Shown here piece by piece: positions 10,126-19,434 of a DNA stretch of 64,000 nt; position 1 is the first letter of the stretch, and every line of letters begins with the position of its first letter. The translations under genes were made by a program, and so were the position numbers. The stretch is taken from contig NZ_JAKILC010000003.1 in the NCBI RefSeq assembly GCF_023283845.1, forward strand, positions 124,001 through 188,000. Reading direction: 5' to 3'. Source of the stretch: Shewanella marinintestina. GTDB lineage: Bacteria > Pseudomonadota > Gammaproteobacteria > Enterobacterales > Shewanellaceae. The notes beneath the pieces were generated by a model. The model was not told the DNA's origin. It made no database searches and saw only the letters and a program-made list of their open reading frames with translations.

Positions 10126-10869
10126 CTAGCTTATGCGCATTAAGGCAGAAGACGCGCGATCGTTCTCTTCTGCTGTTTTCATCATTTTTACTTGCATCTC
10201 AAACTGACGCTGAAGGTCAATCATAGATACCATTTCATGTACGGCATTAACATTGCTGCCTTCAACAGCGCCGCTTAACAAACCTACGCTAGGATCAGCA
10301 GGGGCATTTTCACCTGACATCAAACGGAATAATCCGTCTTCTCCGCGCATTAAGTTTTGGTTACCCGGGTTAACAAGCTTGATCCGGGCCACCTCTTCAA
10401 TCACTTCAGCGGTAGCACCAGACGGACGCACAGAGACAATACCGTCTTGGGAGATCTCTACCTTTTCAATGGGTAAAGGTAGAACGATTGGGCCATTGTC
10501 GCCCATCACAGCTGTGCCTCTGTCGTTACGTAAAACGCCTGAGTTATCGAAACGTAAGCTGCCTGAACGGGTGTAAGCTTCACCACCATTCTCTGCTTGA
10601 ACTGCAATCCAGCCATCGCCTTTAACGGCGATATCTAAATCGCGACCAGTCGTTTTTATTGGGCCACTAGAAAAGTTTGCAGACGGAGTTTCAGTCATTG
10701 AAAATACACGTGTAGGTAAGCCCTCACCAAAAGCTTGCATAGAGCGTGCTTGGGCCAAGTCAGCTTTAAAACCATCAGTATTCGCATTTGCCAAATTGTT
10801 GGCACTTACAGCCAACGAATTCATATTCTGTTTTGCGCCGCTCATTGCGACATAGAGCAATTTGTCCAC
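10126..10869 (-). CDS. flgF: Proximal rod protein FlgF
   Basis: This 247-residue rod subunit has the axial-family motif SANNLANANTDGFKADL near the N-terminus and the C-terminal helix SNVNAVHEMVSMIDLQRQFE. It is the first gene after a 236-bp gap that holds a hairpin after flgE and a strong sigma-54 promoter 38 bp upstream of its start. It therefore heads the flgFGHIJKL operon. Confidence 0.96.
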   Translation of the reverse strand: MDKLLYVAMSGAKQNMNSLAVSANNLANANTDGFKADLAQARSMQAFGEGLPTRVFSMTETPSANFSSGPIKTTGRDLDIAVKGDGWIAVQAENGGEAYTRSGSLRFDNSGVLRNDRGTAVMGDNGPIVLPLPIEKVEISQDGIVSVRPSGATAEVIEEVARIKLVNPGNQNLMRGEDGLFRLMSGENAPADPSVGLLSGAVEGSNVNAVHEMVSMIDLQRQFEMQVKMMKTAEENDRASSALMRIS

Positions 10870-10906
10870 TTAACACTCCGTCAAACTTCCGTCTAAACAA
10901 TAGCAA

Positions 10907-10923
10907 AGCAAACTCTGTGCCAA
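10907..10923 (-). promoter_or_regulatory. Sigma-54 promoter of flgFGHIJKL
   Basis: The minus strand reads TTGGCACAGAGTTTGCT. The GG at -24 and GC at -12 are exactly 10 nt apart, and the sequence matches TGGCAC-N5-TTGC perfectly. It lies 38 bp upstream of the flgF start codon. It would be activated by an FlrC-type regulator encoded outside the window. Confidence 0.88.
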
Positions 10924-11058
10924 CTACTGCTATTTATCAGGAGGTTAAAGTGAGAACGATATTGAAGTGATTGATATTAAATGCGTGATGAGAAACTTAT
11001 GCAGTAATTTAAAGGTAAAAGCTTAATCAGAAAAACGAGTATCAATGATTGGATAGGA

Positions 11059-11085
11059 AACACGTTGCCATTGCGGCAACGTGTT
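11059..11085 (-). terminator. Hairpin after flgE
   Basis: This is a perfect 11-bp stem (AACACGTTGCC) with a 5-nt loop, 20 bp past the flgE stop codon. The following tract on the minus strand (TTTCC) is only weakly T-rich, so termination is probably partial. Confidence 0.6.
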
Positions 11086-11105
11086 CACACTAGCTAATGC
11101 TTTGC

Positions 11106-12467
11106 TTAGCGGATCTGTAGAATTGACTGCTGTAGCGTGTTATTCACTTCAAGCGTTCGAGAGTTAGCTTGGAAATTACGCTGAGCAGAAATCAAATCAA
11201 CCAGCTCAGTCGTTAAGTCTACGTTCGATTGTTCAAGTGCGGATGAACGAATACCACCAAATGTGCCACTGTTCGCCTCGCCAGCTAAAGCAGGTCCCGA
11301 ATCTAAACTCGCTTTCCAAGAGGTATTGCCTGCTTGAGTTAATCCTTGCTCATTAGCAAAACTAACCAAGGCAACACGTGCTAATGGTACTGTTGAACCA
11401 TTACTGTAGCTTGCGTTAATTAGCCCGTCTGCGCCAACTTCAACGTTAGTTAAACGACCAACGGTTGTACCGTCTTGCGTCAACTCAGTTACTTCAAATG
11501 GCGACGCATACTGGGTCGGATTATTAAAGTTAAGTGTTAGCGTTTGTGAGCCATCAGCGCCAGGACCTAATACGTTCGCGCCACCCACACCCAATGCTTC
11601 GGTCTTGATCACCGCAGGGTTACTGCCAGTATATGCGCCTGTGTCATTAAATGAAATTGCAGCACCTTTCCAGCCACCAGCATTTTCAGCAGATGCTTTA
11701 CCATCGATCGTACCGTCACCATTGGTATCAACATTGTATTCACCCGCGGCAGGGTCTAAATCAACAGGTTTCCCATCTACCGCATAAAACGCTACCCAGT
11801 TACTTTCGCCGGTATGGGCGGCGTTAGGTGGGCGTACAAAATACGAAGTTAAAATATGCGGTTCACCAAGTGAATCGTACATGGTTACAGAAGTTGAGTT
11901 GTTAAACGTTTCTGGGTCATCCGGATCAAACGCTGCTGGATCTAACGTGCCTTCGCCTGCATTAAGGTTCATTTGAATACCAACATTGTCGGTCTTAACT
12001 GGACTACCAGCCGTGTCAGGGATCTGCACCGGTTTAGTTGTGGTTAAGCTCACAGAGGTAGAATTACCCTCTTTATCAACAGGGAAGGTCTGTAAGAAGT
12101 TACCCGCTGAGTCAACAATGTAATTATTAGAATCAAACTTAAACGCACCCGCACGCGTAAATGAGTGATCTTGTGAGCCTGCTTCAGATGAGGTTACAAA
12201 GAAACCACCACCGTTAATTGCCATATCAAGCGAGTTATTGGTAAATGCCATGCTGCCCTGATGGAATTGCTGAGCCACTTGACTCGTTGTAACTCCCCCG
12301 CCAACTGCTGTTTTACTATTTGAAAAAATAGAATTGGCATACACATCTGCAAATTCAGCACGTGATTCTTTAAAGCCTGTGGTGTTAACGTTAGCAATGT
12401 TGTTTGCAGTGGTATTTAGGTCTTTTTGTGCTGACGAAATGCCGCTCAAAGCAATGTTAAATGACAT
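11106..12467 (-). CDS. flgE: Flagellar hook protein FlgE
   Basis: This is the hook subunit, 453 residues. The N-terminus (MSFNIALSGISSAQKDLN, then ANNIANVNTTGFKESRAEF) and the C-terminus (SNVDLTTELVDLISAQRNF) are the conserved axial segments. The middle is an Asp/Gly/Asn-rich FlgE D2 domain. It is the last gene of the flgBCDE group, followed by a hairpin and a new promoter for flgF. Confidence 0.96.
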   Translation of the reverse strand: MSFNIALSGISSAQKDLNTTANNIANVNTTGFKESRAEFADVYANSIFSNSKTAVGGGVTTSQVAQQFHQGSMAFTNNSLDMAINGGGFFVTSSEAGSQDHSFTRAGAFKFDSNNYIVDSAGNFLQTFPVDKEGNSTSVSLTTTKPVQIPDTAGSPVKTDNVGIQMNLNAGEGTLDPAAFDPDDPETFNNSTSVTMYDSLGEPHILTSYFVRPPNAAHTGESNWVAFYAVDGKPVDLDPAAGEYNVDTNGDGTIDGKASAENAGGWKGAAISFNDTGAYTGSNPAVIKTEALGVGGANVLGPGADGSQTLTLNFNNPTQYASPFEVTELTQDGTTVGRLTNVEVGADGLINASYSNGSTVPLARVALVSFANEQGLTQAGNTSWKASLDSGPALAGEANSGTFGGIRSSALEQSNVDLTTELVDLISAQRNFQANSRTLEVNNTLQQSILQIR

Positions 12468-12555
12468 GGTTCACCTCAATCCTTATGTAATTCGATTTTT
12501 AAGAAGGTCTAAACATTGATGAATAGCACAATCTCAATACATATCTTTATTTTTG

Positions 12556-13371
12556 TTAAGTTTCAGATACAGCGAGAACATCACCGATCTTAATGCCGCC
12601 AACACCACGTAAATTCAAAATAGCTCCGGTCGCAGCATTACCCAGTGAAACACTCGATACATGAGCATAGGTCGACACAGGTAACTCTTCGCTCTTACCA
12701 TCTACCTTGCCACTCGCTTTGAAGGAATAGTTACCTTCGGCAACAGGCTGACCATTTTTGTCTAGGCCGTCCCAGCTGACATCGATATTGCCGCCTTCAC
12801 TACCGTCAACGGTAAAGGTGTCAACTAACTGGCCTTTGTCATCTTCAATACGCACTGTGATAGATTCAATCGATTCTGGCGTACTGATAATGCCTTTCAT
12901 GCTTGGGTCTTCAGCTGAAATATGGCCCGTATCAGAAGGAATTAGCACCTTTTGCCCAACGAGGCCCGATGCCTGCAGCGCCTGACTTGAGCTAGTCAAT
13001 GCATTAAGGTTAACAATTTCTTCGTTAAGTTTAGTGATACCATCTACAGTTGAGAAAGATGCCATCTGCTGGATCATTTGGTCGTTTTCAACCGGCTTAA
13101 ATGGATCCTGCATTGACAACTGCTGACTTAATAACGCAAAGAAATCTTCTTGAGTTAATTCTTGATTATTAGCGTCAGGTACCGCGTTTTCTTCTGGTAG
13201 ACGTAAACCGTCAAGAAATGGATTCCCCGTGGTTGACTGTTGCTCTGTTACCGTCGCTGCTGCTGCCGCACTTTGAGTCGCCGTAGCGGCTGTTTGCGGC
13301 GAAATAGCATTAGCCTGCGGGCTTTGTCCCGTTGCAGACTGCGTTGATGTGAGCGGATTTATAAGGCTCAA
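12556..13371 (-). CDS. flgD: Hook cap / basal-body modification protein FlgD
   Basis: This scaffold caps the growing hook and is 271 residues long. Residues 1-55 are Ala/Thr/Gln rich and probably disordered. The conserved FlgD N-terminal motif follows (FFALLSQQLSMQDPFKPVEN, about residues 77-96), then a FlgD Ig-like fold with GNYSFKASG and a final IGDVLAVSET. It lies 25 bp downstream of flgC and 88 bp upstream of flgE. Confidence 0.95.
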   Translation of the reverse strand: MSLINPLTSTQSATGQSPQANAISPQTAATATQSAAAAATVTEQQSTTGNPFLDGLRLPEENAVPDANNQELTQEDFFALLSQQLSMQDPFKPVENDQMIQQMASFSTVDGITKLNEEIVNLNALTSSSQALQASGLVGQKVLIPSDTGHISAEDPSMKGIISTPESIESITVRIEDDKGQLVDTFTVDGSEGGNIDVSWDGLDKNGQPVAEGNYSFKASGKVDGKSEELPVSTYAHVSSVSLGNAATGAILNLRGVGGIKIGDVLAVSET

Positions 13372-13396
13372 AGTTTACCTCCAGCTTTCACTGAGT

Positions 13397-13813
13397 TTAT
13401 TTGCCTATTCTAAGCGTCTGCTGAAGCATAGACTTCGCTGCTTCAGTGACTTGTACGTTCATTTGGTATGAGCGAGAGGCTGAAATCATGTTAGCCATCT
13501 CCTCCATCACATTTACATTTGGCTTGTAAATAAAACCATCTGTGTCCGCCATAGGATGATCTGGCGAGAATTCTTTATTAAGCGGTAAGTCACTTTCGAC
13601 AATTCCCTTAACAGCAACTGAAGCCGATGCACTTTGATGCTGTTGTGCTTTACTCATCTCAGCTTCAAAAATAGGATGACGAGCGCGATAAGTCTCACCA
13701 ACACTGCTTGATACAGAGTCAGCGTTAGCGATATTACTAGCGGTGGTATTTAGTCTGACCGACTGAGCTGACATACCAGAACCAGCCACATTGAAAATAT
13801 TAAATAAGCTCAT
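13397..13813 (-). CDS. flgC: Proximal rod protein FlgC
   Basis: This rod subunit of 138 residues has the family's usual length. It starts MSLFNIFNVAGSGMSAQSVR, carries the axial motif ASNIANADSVSS, and ends with the conserved MANMISASRSYQMNVQ and MLQQTLRIGK. Only 2 bp separate it from the flgB stop, so translation is probably coupled. Confidence 0.96.
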   Translation of the reverse strand: MSLFNIFNVAGSGMSAQSVRLNTTASNIANADSVSSSVGETYRARHPIFEAEMSKAQQHQSASASVAVKGIVESDLPLNKEFSPDHPMADTDGFIYKPNVNVMEEMANMISASRSYQMNVQVTEAAKSMLQQTLRIGK

Positions 13814-13815
13814 AA

Positions 13816-14214
13816 TTAATCGCCTCTAATCGCTTTCTTCATACCTGAAAACTTACTGTCTAGAAAACCCAGTGACATTTGATACTCAAGGGCATTTTGC
13901 ATAAATGCTGATTGCTCTTGCTGAATATCAACGGTGTTACCATCACCAGTATCAGGTTGGTTAGGCACTCGGTAACTGACATGTTGCTGAGATAATGCTG
14001 CTAAATCAAAGTGCTTACTATCGCTTTTAGCCATAGTAAGTCCCGACTGTTGCGACTTGGCTGCGTTGATGGCTTTGGTAAAATCTACATCACGCGCTTT
14101 ATAATTTGGCGTATCAGCATTAGCTATATTTGAAGACAATACTTCAGCACGCTGAGAACGGATCCCCAAAGTGTGTTGATGTATGCCTAATGCTTTGTCA
14201 AAACTAATCGCCAT
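13816..14214 (-). CDS. flgB: Proximal rod protein FlgB
   Basis: This 132-residue rod subunit has the axial motif [19 protein letters not shown], in which the Tyr before Lys is typical of FlgB. The C-terminal part is [19 protein letters not shown]. It is the first gene of flgBCDE, with a sigma-54 promoter 34-49 bp upstream of its ATG. Confidence 0.96.
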   Translation of the reverse strand: MAISFDKALGIHQHTLGIRSQRAEVLSSNIANADTPNYKARDVDFTKAINAAKSQQSGLTMAKSDSKHFDLAALSQQHVSYRVPNQPDTGDGNTVDIQQEQSAFMQNALEYQMSLGFLDSKFSGMKKAIRGD

Positions 14215-14247
14215 AAAATTGCCTCCTCAGCTCTATGGCTAAAATAA

Positions 14248-14263
14248 AGCAATACTTGTGCCA
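14248..14263 (-). promoter_or_regulatory. Sigma-54 promoter of flgBCDE
   Basis: The minus strand reads TGGCACAAGTATTGCT, an exact TGGCAC-N5-TTGC element with the -24 GG and -12 GC 10 nt apart. It lies 34-49 bp upstream of flgB and after the cheR terminator, so flgB starts a new transcript. Confidence 0.88.
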
Positions 14264-14341
14264 AAACATTAAATAATAAGAAAGGTTTAATGAGTCATCG
14301 TAGCTGAAATAAAAATCGTGCTAAAAAGTACAGCAAAAAGG

Positions 14342-14374
14342 CAATAAAAAACGCGCCTAAGAGCGAGGCGCGTT
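14342..14374 (-). terminator. Intrinsic terminator after cheR
   Basis: A perfect 9-bp GC-rich stem (AACGCGCCT) with a 7-nt loop is followed on the minus strand by TTTTTTATT. It lies between cheR (upstream) and flgB (downstream). Confidence 0.82.
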
Positions 14375-14406
14375 ATTAATAACGTTGATCTTACGTTAAG
14401 AAGACA

Positions 14407-15240
14407 TCAAGATTTTTTTTGATAATAAATGCCGGGGTTACAGCGCACCATATCAAATTCATCAGACAAGCCTGCAATAGACTCCGATGCACCTAGAAAC
14501 AATATGCCGTTCGGATTTAAAGCGGCAGCAAATTGCCGCAATATCTTTCGCTTTGCCTCTGGAGAAAAGTAGATCAAAACATTGCGGCAAAAAATAATAT
14601 CAAACTTGCCCAGAAGCGTATAACTTTCAAGCAAGTTATGAGCTCTAAAGTTCACCAAGCGCTTTACGTTAGACTTAATCACCATGTTGCCTGAGGGTAA
14701 AGCATCAAAAAACTGACGTTTACGTTCATCAGACAAACCACGACCGAGTGCAAGGTTGTCATATTCGGCATTTTTGCAACGTTCAAGCATCGATGGTGAC
14801 AAATCAGTAGCCAAGATACTTGCACTGCCAGGCAAACTTCCCGGTTTGCGTTGTTGGTGTTCTAAAATACTCATCGCCAATGAATACGGTTCTTGCCCAG
14901 ACGAGCATGCTGCAGACCAAATCTTCACTGGACGGCCTAGTCGGCTAAACGTCGGTAAAATTGAATTAGATAATAGTTCAAATGGGTAACGGTCACGGAA
15001 CCATAAAGTTTCATTAGTCGTCATGGCATCAATTACCTCTGTGCGCAATTGACGCTCAGTCGGTTTCATCGAATGTTTCACCACATCAGATAAAGAGGGT
15101 AAGTTATACTTCCCCATTAGCGGTGCTAATCGGCTGCGCACCAAATACTGCTTATTTTCTCCCAGCACAATACCGCTGTGCTGCTCTAAGAATAATCTAA
15201 ATTGATTGTACTCATTCTCAGCGAGAGATTTATTCGACAC
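14407..15240 (-). CDS. cheR: Chemotaxis protein methyltransferase CheR
   Basis: This 277-residue enzyme uses S-adenosylmethionine to methylate glutamates on chemoreceptors. The helical CheR N-terminal domain spans about residues 1-80. The SAM-binding domain has the motif AACSSGQEPYSLAM and the later FDIIFCRNVLIYF. It lies downstream of cheV and upstream of flgB, an arrangement common in Vibrio and Shewanella polar clusters. A terminator follows it. Confidence 0.95.
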   Translation of the reverse strand: MSNKSLAENEYNQFRLFLEQHSGIVLGENKQYLVRSRLAPLMGKYNLPSLSDVVKHSMKPTERQLRTEVIDAMTTNETLWFRDRYPFELLSNSILPTFSRLGRPVKIWSAACSSGQEPYSLAMSILEHQQRKPGSLPGSASILATDLSPSMLERCKNAEYDNLALGRGLSDERKRQFFDALPSGNMVIKSNVKRLVNFRAHNLLESYTLLGKFDIIFCRNVLIYFSPEAKRKILRQFAAALNPNGILFLGASESIAGLSDEFDMVRCNPGIYYQKKS

Positions 15241-15382
15241 TCTTATATCCTAATTAATTTTAAACAAACCGCATTAAGCTAAACTGCATTGGCAATAGTC
15301 AAAAAACGAACGCAGCGTTATACCTTAGCAGCGCCTGAAACACAAGTAACACCGCGTCTCATCACCGCTCAAGGTGGGATAA

Positions 15383-16303
15383 TTATAAACTTAAGTGCTT
15401 GTTTACAGCAGCCGCTAACTCATCAGGATTAAATTTCGCGATAAAGTCGTTGGCGCCAACTTTTTGCACCATTGCTTGGTTGAACACTCCGCTTAAAGAA
15501 GTGTGGAGTACCACTTTAATATTCTTAAGCTTTGGATCATCTCGAATTTCAGCGGTTAAAGTATAACCATCCATTTCAGGCATTTCGATATCAGAAATAA
15601 TCAATGGGATCTCTGTCGACACATCATCAAGCTCTGTCGCTATCGCTCGCAGTTTATCTAACGCTTCTTTACCATCTTTTGCTGTATCGATTTGCAAATT
15701 AAGTGAGGTTAACGCACGGATGATTTGTTTGCGCGCTACTGACGAGTCATCTATCACCATAATGTGATAATGCTTTTCACGATCAATAGTTAATGCATCA
15801 TCCAATTCTTTACTGGTATTGGTATTAACCGGAGATATTTCATCAAGAATTTTCTCAACATCTAAAATTTCAACCAACTCATTGTCAATTTCTGTCACCG
15901 CAGTCAAATAAGATAGCTTACCTGCGCCTTGTGGCGGAGGCATAATAGCTTCCCAGTTCATATTAATAATTCGTTCAACAGAGCTAACTAAAAAGCCCTG
16001 AATGCTGCGGTTATACTCTGAAATAATGATAAAGCTATTAGCGATGTCTTCAATCGGACGACCACCCGTTGCCGCACTTAAATCGATGACAGAAATAGTC
16101 ATACCCCGCACATGGGCGATACCACGCACTTTAGAGTTAAGCTTAGGTAAGTTTGTCAAAGGTGGGCATTGCAGCACCTCTTTTACTTTAAAAACGTTAA
16201 TTCCGAATCGTTGACGTCCATTAAGTTTAAATAACAATAACTCAAGGCGATTTTGCCCAACCAGTTGAGTCCGTTTGTTTACTGATTCAAGAATATTCGA
16301 CAT
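15383..16303 (-). CDS. cheV: Chemotaxis coupling/response-regulator protein CheV
   Basis: This 306-residue protein has a CheW-like domain (about residues 15-165) that couples receptors to CheA, and a C-terminal receiver domain (about 178-306). The receiver domain has the acidic pair in IDDSSVARKQ and the phospho-acceptor Asp in ISDIEMPEMDGY. It is divergent from flgA across a 204-bp gap in which no clear sigma-54 or sigma-28 site was found. Confidence 0.95.
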   Translation of the reverse strand: MSNILESVNKRTQLVGQNRLELLLFKLNGRQRFGINVFKVKEVLQCPPLTNLPKLNSKVRGIAHVRGMTISVIDLSAATGGRPIEDIANSFIIISEYNRSIQGFLVSSVERIINMNWEAIMPPPQGAGKLSYLTAVTEIDNELVEILDVEKILDEISPVNTNTSKELDDALTIDREKHYHIMVIDDSSVARKQIIRALTSLNLQIDTAKDGKEALDKLRAIATELDDVSTEIPLIISDIEMPEMDGYTLTAEIRDDPKLKNIKVVLHTSLSGVFNQAMVQKVGANDFIAKFNPDELAAAVNKHLSL

Positions 16304-16507
16304 ACAATTTTTGCCCTGTACCTACTTCTATAGGCTTATATCTGTTTCATTAAAATGATGTTACGACTGCAGCTATAAAGTGGCTTACCAGCCTCCCTTT
16401 CACACTGAAATACCTTTTAGGCATACTACTTGCTTATATAGCGACACCTGAGCAAGTCACACTCTTTAAGTCAAACTAATGACGCTCACTGATGCAAAAG
16501 GATAAAG

Positions 16508-17281
16508 ATGACTGCAGTCCCAAAAACTACAAAATTTAGCCGTATTCTAACGAATCAAACGACTGCATTCATTAGGAATTTGTACTTATGCCCGCTTTTA
16601 GTTGCGCTTTTGGTACCTACTCAGGTATTTGCAACTGCGCAGGCCAGTATTCCTTCTATATCGACCATTTCTCGATTAGCTATAGCCGCTGTAGAAGAAA
16701 AAATAGAAGCGCCTGAAAAAGCAAAAATTCAAATTACTCCCCAAAGTCTAGATACCCGAGTAAACCTCCCCAATTGTTACCCACCTATTAAGGCTGAAAT
16801 TGCCAGTAACCGTGCCATTAGACGCAACAATACCGTAAAAATTAGCTGTAACAGCCCCGACTTAAGTTACCCTTGGCAAATATTTCTATCAGTCAAAGTC
16901 GATATCATGTACCCGGTTGTCGTGGCAAAATCGACCATGGGGCCAGGAGATTTACTTTCTGGCAGTGATGTGGCAATTGAATATATCGAACAAGCCAGTT
17001 TACGAGGTCACCAATTTGAATTCGTTGAAGATGTTGTCGGTGCAAGGTTAAAAAGGCGCGTAGTGCCTGGACAACCTATATTTGCTAATCAGCTGTGCAT
17101 TATTTGCAAAGGCGACAGCGTATCTATATACGCTCGCTCTGAAAACTTTCAAATTAAAACCGTAGGTGAAGCGCTACATGATGGCAATGTGGGTGACAAA
17201 ATAAGAATTAAGAATAGCCATTCTCACAAAAATCTCGACGCTAGAGTGACTGGCGTTGGCCAAGTTGAAGTAAGAATGTAA
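16508..17281 (+). CDS. flgA: P-ring assembly chaperone FlgA
   Basis: This periplasmic chaperone of 257 residues is needed for FlgI P-ring assembly. An N-terminal hydrophobic stretch (about residues 23-45, ending VFATA) is the export signal. The SAF-type domain includes STMGPGDLLSGSDV, RRVVPGQPIFANQLCI and the final VTGVGQVEVRM. It has three clustered Cys residues near the PGQPIF motif. It lies upstream of flgMN. Confidence 0.93.
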   Translation: MTAVPKTTKFSRILTNQTTAFIRNLYLCPLLVALLVPTQVFATAQASIPSISTISRLAIAAVEEKIEAPEKAKIQITPQSLDTRVNLPNCYPPIKAEIASNRAIRRNNTVKISCNSPDLSYPWQIFLSVKVDIMYPVVVAKSTMGPGDLLSGSDVAIEYIEQASLRGHQFEFVEDVVGARLKRRVVPGQPIFANQLCIICKGDSVSIYARSENFQIKTVGEALHDGNVGDKIRIKNSHSHKNLDARVTGVGQVEVRM

Positions 17282-17289
17282 AATAAATC

Positions 17290-17316
17290 TAAAGTAATGA
17301 GTTAGGCCGCCGATAT
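17290..17316 (+). promoter_or_regulatory. Sigma-28 (FliA) promoter of flgMN
   Basis: The plus strand reads TAAA, exactly 15 nt, then GCCGATAT, differing from the FliA consensus only in the last base. It lies in the flgA-flgM gap, 42 bp before the FlgM start. FlgM, the inhibitor of FliA, would therefore be made from a FliA-dependent promoter. Confidence 0.87.
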
Positions 17317-17357
17317 GGTGTGTAAGAAACTCTCTTTAATAAATGTTGGATCTCAAA

Positions 17358-17675
17358 ATGGCTATTGATATTAAACAAGTTAACCCTCACGCTAATACTC
17401 GTATTAGTACAGGAACAAGTGCTAAAGGTACCCCTGCGCAAACGGCACCAACCAATGCAGCGCCAACGCCGCAAAAAAGCGACTCGGTGTCAATTACACC
17501 ACAAGCACAACAAATTCAAAATGTTCAAACTAAGATGGCCGATATGCCAGAAATCGATCAAAAGAAAGTAGACGCGATTAAAGCGGCAATTGCCGAAGGG
17601 CGTTACAAAATCGATCCAGAAAAGCTTGCAAGTAACATTGCTAGTTTGGAAAATGACCTTAAAGACTTAGATTAA
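17358..17675 (+). CDS. flgM: Anti-sigma-28 factor FlgM
   Basis: This binds FliA and holds it inactive until the hook is complete and FlgM is secreted. The start chosen is MAIDIKQVNPH (105 residues), because this is the family's usual N-terminus and GGA lies nearby; an in-frame ATG five codons upstream is less likely. The N-terminal half is disordered (Pro/Thr/Ala rich). The C-terminal helices (VDAIKAAIAEGRYKIDPEKL) are the sigma-binding part. It is followed 62 bp later by flgN. Confidence 0.94.
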   Translation: MAIDIKQVNPHANTRISTGTSAKGTPAQTAPTNAAPTPQKSDSVSITPQAQQIQNVQTKMADMPEIDQKKVDAIKAAIAEGRYKIDPEKLASNIASLENDLKDLD

Positions 17676-17737
17676 GCTCAGTTAAGCATAATCGGTCTCA
17701 GCTACGAACTCATTTAGAGCGAAAAAACAAGGCCAAT

Positions 17738-18163
17738 ATGACAAATCTCTCTCAACTTTTAAGCTCACAACACCAAGTGTTGACTGAGCTAAATGCAGTG
17801 ATTAGCCAAGAAAAGCAAGCATTGCATGCGCAGCAAGCCGATGCATTGCTGGCATTAGCTAGCACTAAGGCTAATTTACTGACAAGCCTAAAACAAAATG
17901 ATGAGATGATTGCTACCCAGCCAGATATTGCATTACTCAAAACCGATGCGGAGCTTGCCGCGCAAGTGAGTAACGCTAAAGACTTATTAGCGCAATGTCA
18001 GCAGCTTAACGCTGAGAATGAATCGTTAATTGAATTAAGTTTAGCCAGCTTAAACCGATTTTCTCAAGCTTTGCAAACTAGCAGAAATGCATCAAGCTTA
18101 ACTTATGACGGCAAAGGTAAAACCTCAAGCATTTCAACTTTAGGTAGTAACCTTAAAGCCTAG
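17738..18163 (+). CDS. flgN: Flagellar export chaperone FlgN
   Basis: This mostly helical protein of 141 residues is predicted to escort FlgK and FlgL to the export apparatus. It is identified by size, helical heptad content (LNAVISQEKQALHAQQADAL) and position after flgM. Sequence identity within this family is low, so position carries much of the weight. A strong terminator follows 10 bp after the stop. Confidence 0.87.
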   Translation: MTNLSQLLSSQHQVLTELNAVISQEKQALHAQQADALLALASTKANLLTSLKQNDEMIATQPDIALLKTDAELAAQVSNAKDLLAQCQQLNAENESLIELSLASLNRFSQALQTSRNASSLTYDGKGKTSSISTLGSNLKA

Positions 18164-18172
18164 CGCTAAGAC

Positions 18173-18217
18173 AAACAACAAAAAGCCGACATATGCAATG
18201 TCGGCTTTTTGTTGTTT
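18173..18217. terminator. Bidirectional terminator between flgN and flgP
   Basis: This is a perfect 20-bp inverted repeat (core GCCGACAT) with a 5-nt loop. It has a run of five Ts after the GC-rich stem on one strand and the matching run of As before it, so it can stop transcripts from both sides. It separates the convergent flgMN and flgOP units. Confidence 0.9.
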
Positions 18218-18261
18218 AATCCCCCTCCCCGAATGAAGAAAGATATCAGAGACTCTTTTAC

Positions 18262-18708
18262 TTAAAAATAAGTCACTGTCTTCACTCGTTGAGAGCGGTT
18301 TTGTTGCTGATACAGCGCCCAAACCTGCTCAAAATCCAGTTCAAGTTCAGTAACGTAATGCTCTCCAGCCGGATAACTCTTCACAACCCTAGCGCCGCGA
18401 ATGACACCTGATACTGAAGTTTGAATATTATCTCCAGCCATTACCCAGTCACGCACCTGACTGTTAGCGGTGAGCTGCTGACCATAAACCTGTTCAGCCA
18501 ATTCTCGATATGCTGCTATTTTTGATGCCTGCATAGCCATTAGCACCCGCTGTGCGGGCTCCGCTGCGGGTTGAATATCTAGCGTTGCATACCCAATTGC
18601 GGTAATTTTAGGAAAACTCGTCGGCGCTTCAGTTTCATATTGCACATACCTATCTTGCGCAGAGCATCCACTTAGCAACAAGGTAACTAACAAGATTATC
18701 GCCTTCAT
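18262..18708 (-). CDS. flgP: Flagellar outer-membrane lipoprotein FlgP
   Basis: This LPP20-family lipoprotein of 148 residues has a signal MKAIILLVTLLLSGC with the lipobox cysteine at residue 15. In Vibrio FlgP is part of an outer-membrane ring or disk around polar flagella. Its start codon directly abuts the flgO stop, so the two are co-translated. It is under the FliA promoter before flgO. Confidence 0.88.
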   Translation of the reverse strand: MKAIILLVTLLLSGCSAQDRYVQYETEAPTSFPKITAIGYATLDIQPAAEPAQRVLMAMQASKIAAYRELAEQVYGQQLTANSQVRDWVMAGDNIQTSVSGVIRGARVVKSYPAGEHYVTELELDFEQVWALYQQQNRSQRVKTVTYF

Positions 18709-19329
18709 CTACTGCTCTCCAATCACTGATACGGTTTGCTCAGCGAGGTTGCTATTGCGGTATAGCAGACCGCCTTCTGAAACAACTTTCTGAGAAGGTC
18801 GAATATAATCAGCCATCTCTTTTGCATTAACAAAGCCTTGGGCTGCTGATACCACACGATTATTGGTCACATTAACAATTCGACTCGTTAACGCCATGCC
18901 ACTATTAGATAAGCTCATTGTTGACACAACTACATGTTCGACTGGCAAATCCGCTGGTAACTGTTGCCAATCTCGACTCAAAATAAACTCGCCAGAGGGG
19001 AGCACTTTAAGCGCTTCACTAACGTTTACATCAACTAGATTAAATTGATTATCGTGTAGCGCTGCGATCAACCCCTGCTGAAACTGCAATCCAAATGCAT
19101 TGGTGGTTTGCAAATCATTAACCAATACTGGTGTAGTTACAATTAACGGCTGGTCAGAGCGTAAACCGTCATTTTGGCGCACTAATGCATTAACCATCTG
19201 CATTGATACTTGGTTTATTGCCGCTGTATGAGGTAGACCATAGCCGTCACTACTTGCTTTAGGGAGCTCAGTGGTTGTTTCACAACCTAAAGTAAATAAT
19301 AACGGTAAAAGAATAATAAATTTATACAT
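18709..19329 (-). CDS. flgO: Flagellar outer-membrane lipoprotein FlgO
   Basis: This lipoprotein has the lipobox LFTLGC about 13-14 residues from the start and a FlgO domain of about 190 residues. In Vibrio cholerae FlgO and FlgP are outer-membrane proteins needed for stable motility. The start MYKFIILLP (206 residues) is chosen over an upstream in-frame GTG because it begins a clean signal peptide and has AGGG 8 nt before it. A consensus FliA promoter is 79 bp upstream. Confidence 0.87.
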   Translation of the reverse strand: MYKFIILLPLLFTLGCETTTELPKASSDGYGLPHTAAINQVSMQMVNALVRQNDGLRSDQPLIVTTPVLVNDLQTTNAFGLQFQQGLIAALHDNQFNLVDVNVSEALKVLPSGEFILSRDWQQLPADLPVEHVVVSTMSLSNSGMALTSRIVNVTNNRVVSAAQGFVNAKEMADYIRPSQKVVSEGGLLYRNSNLAEQTVSVIGEQ

Positions 19330-19407
19330 TGTTAAAGCCCTATATGGCGTTAATACGCCTACGACTAATTCGTGCACCTTATGATGCGAACTAATACTGT
19401 TAAGACT

Positions 19408-19434
19408 TTATCGGCGTAAAATAGGATAACTTTA
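19408..19434 (-). promoter_or_regulatory. Sigma-28 (FliA) promoter of flgOP
   Basis: The minus strand reads TAAA, exactly 15 nt, then GCCGATAA, a perfect match to the FliA consensus. It ends 79 bp upstream of the chosen flgO start. Confidence 0.92.
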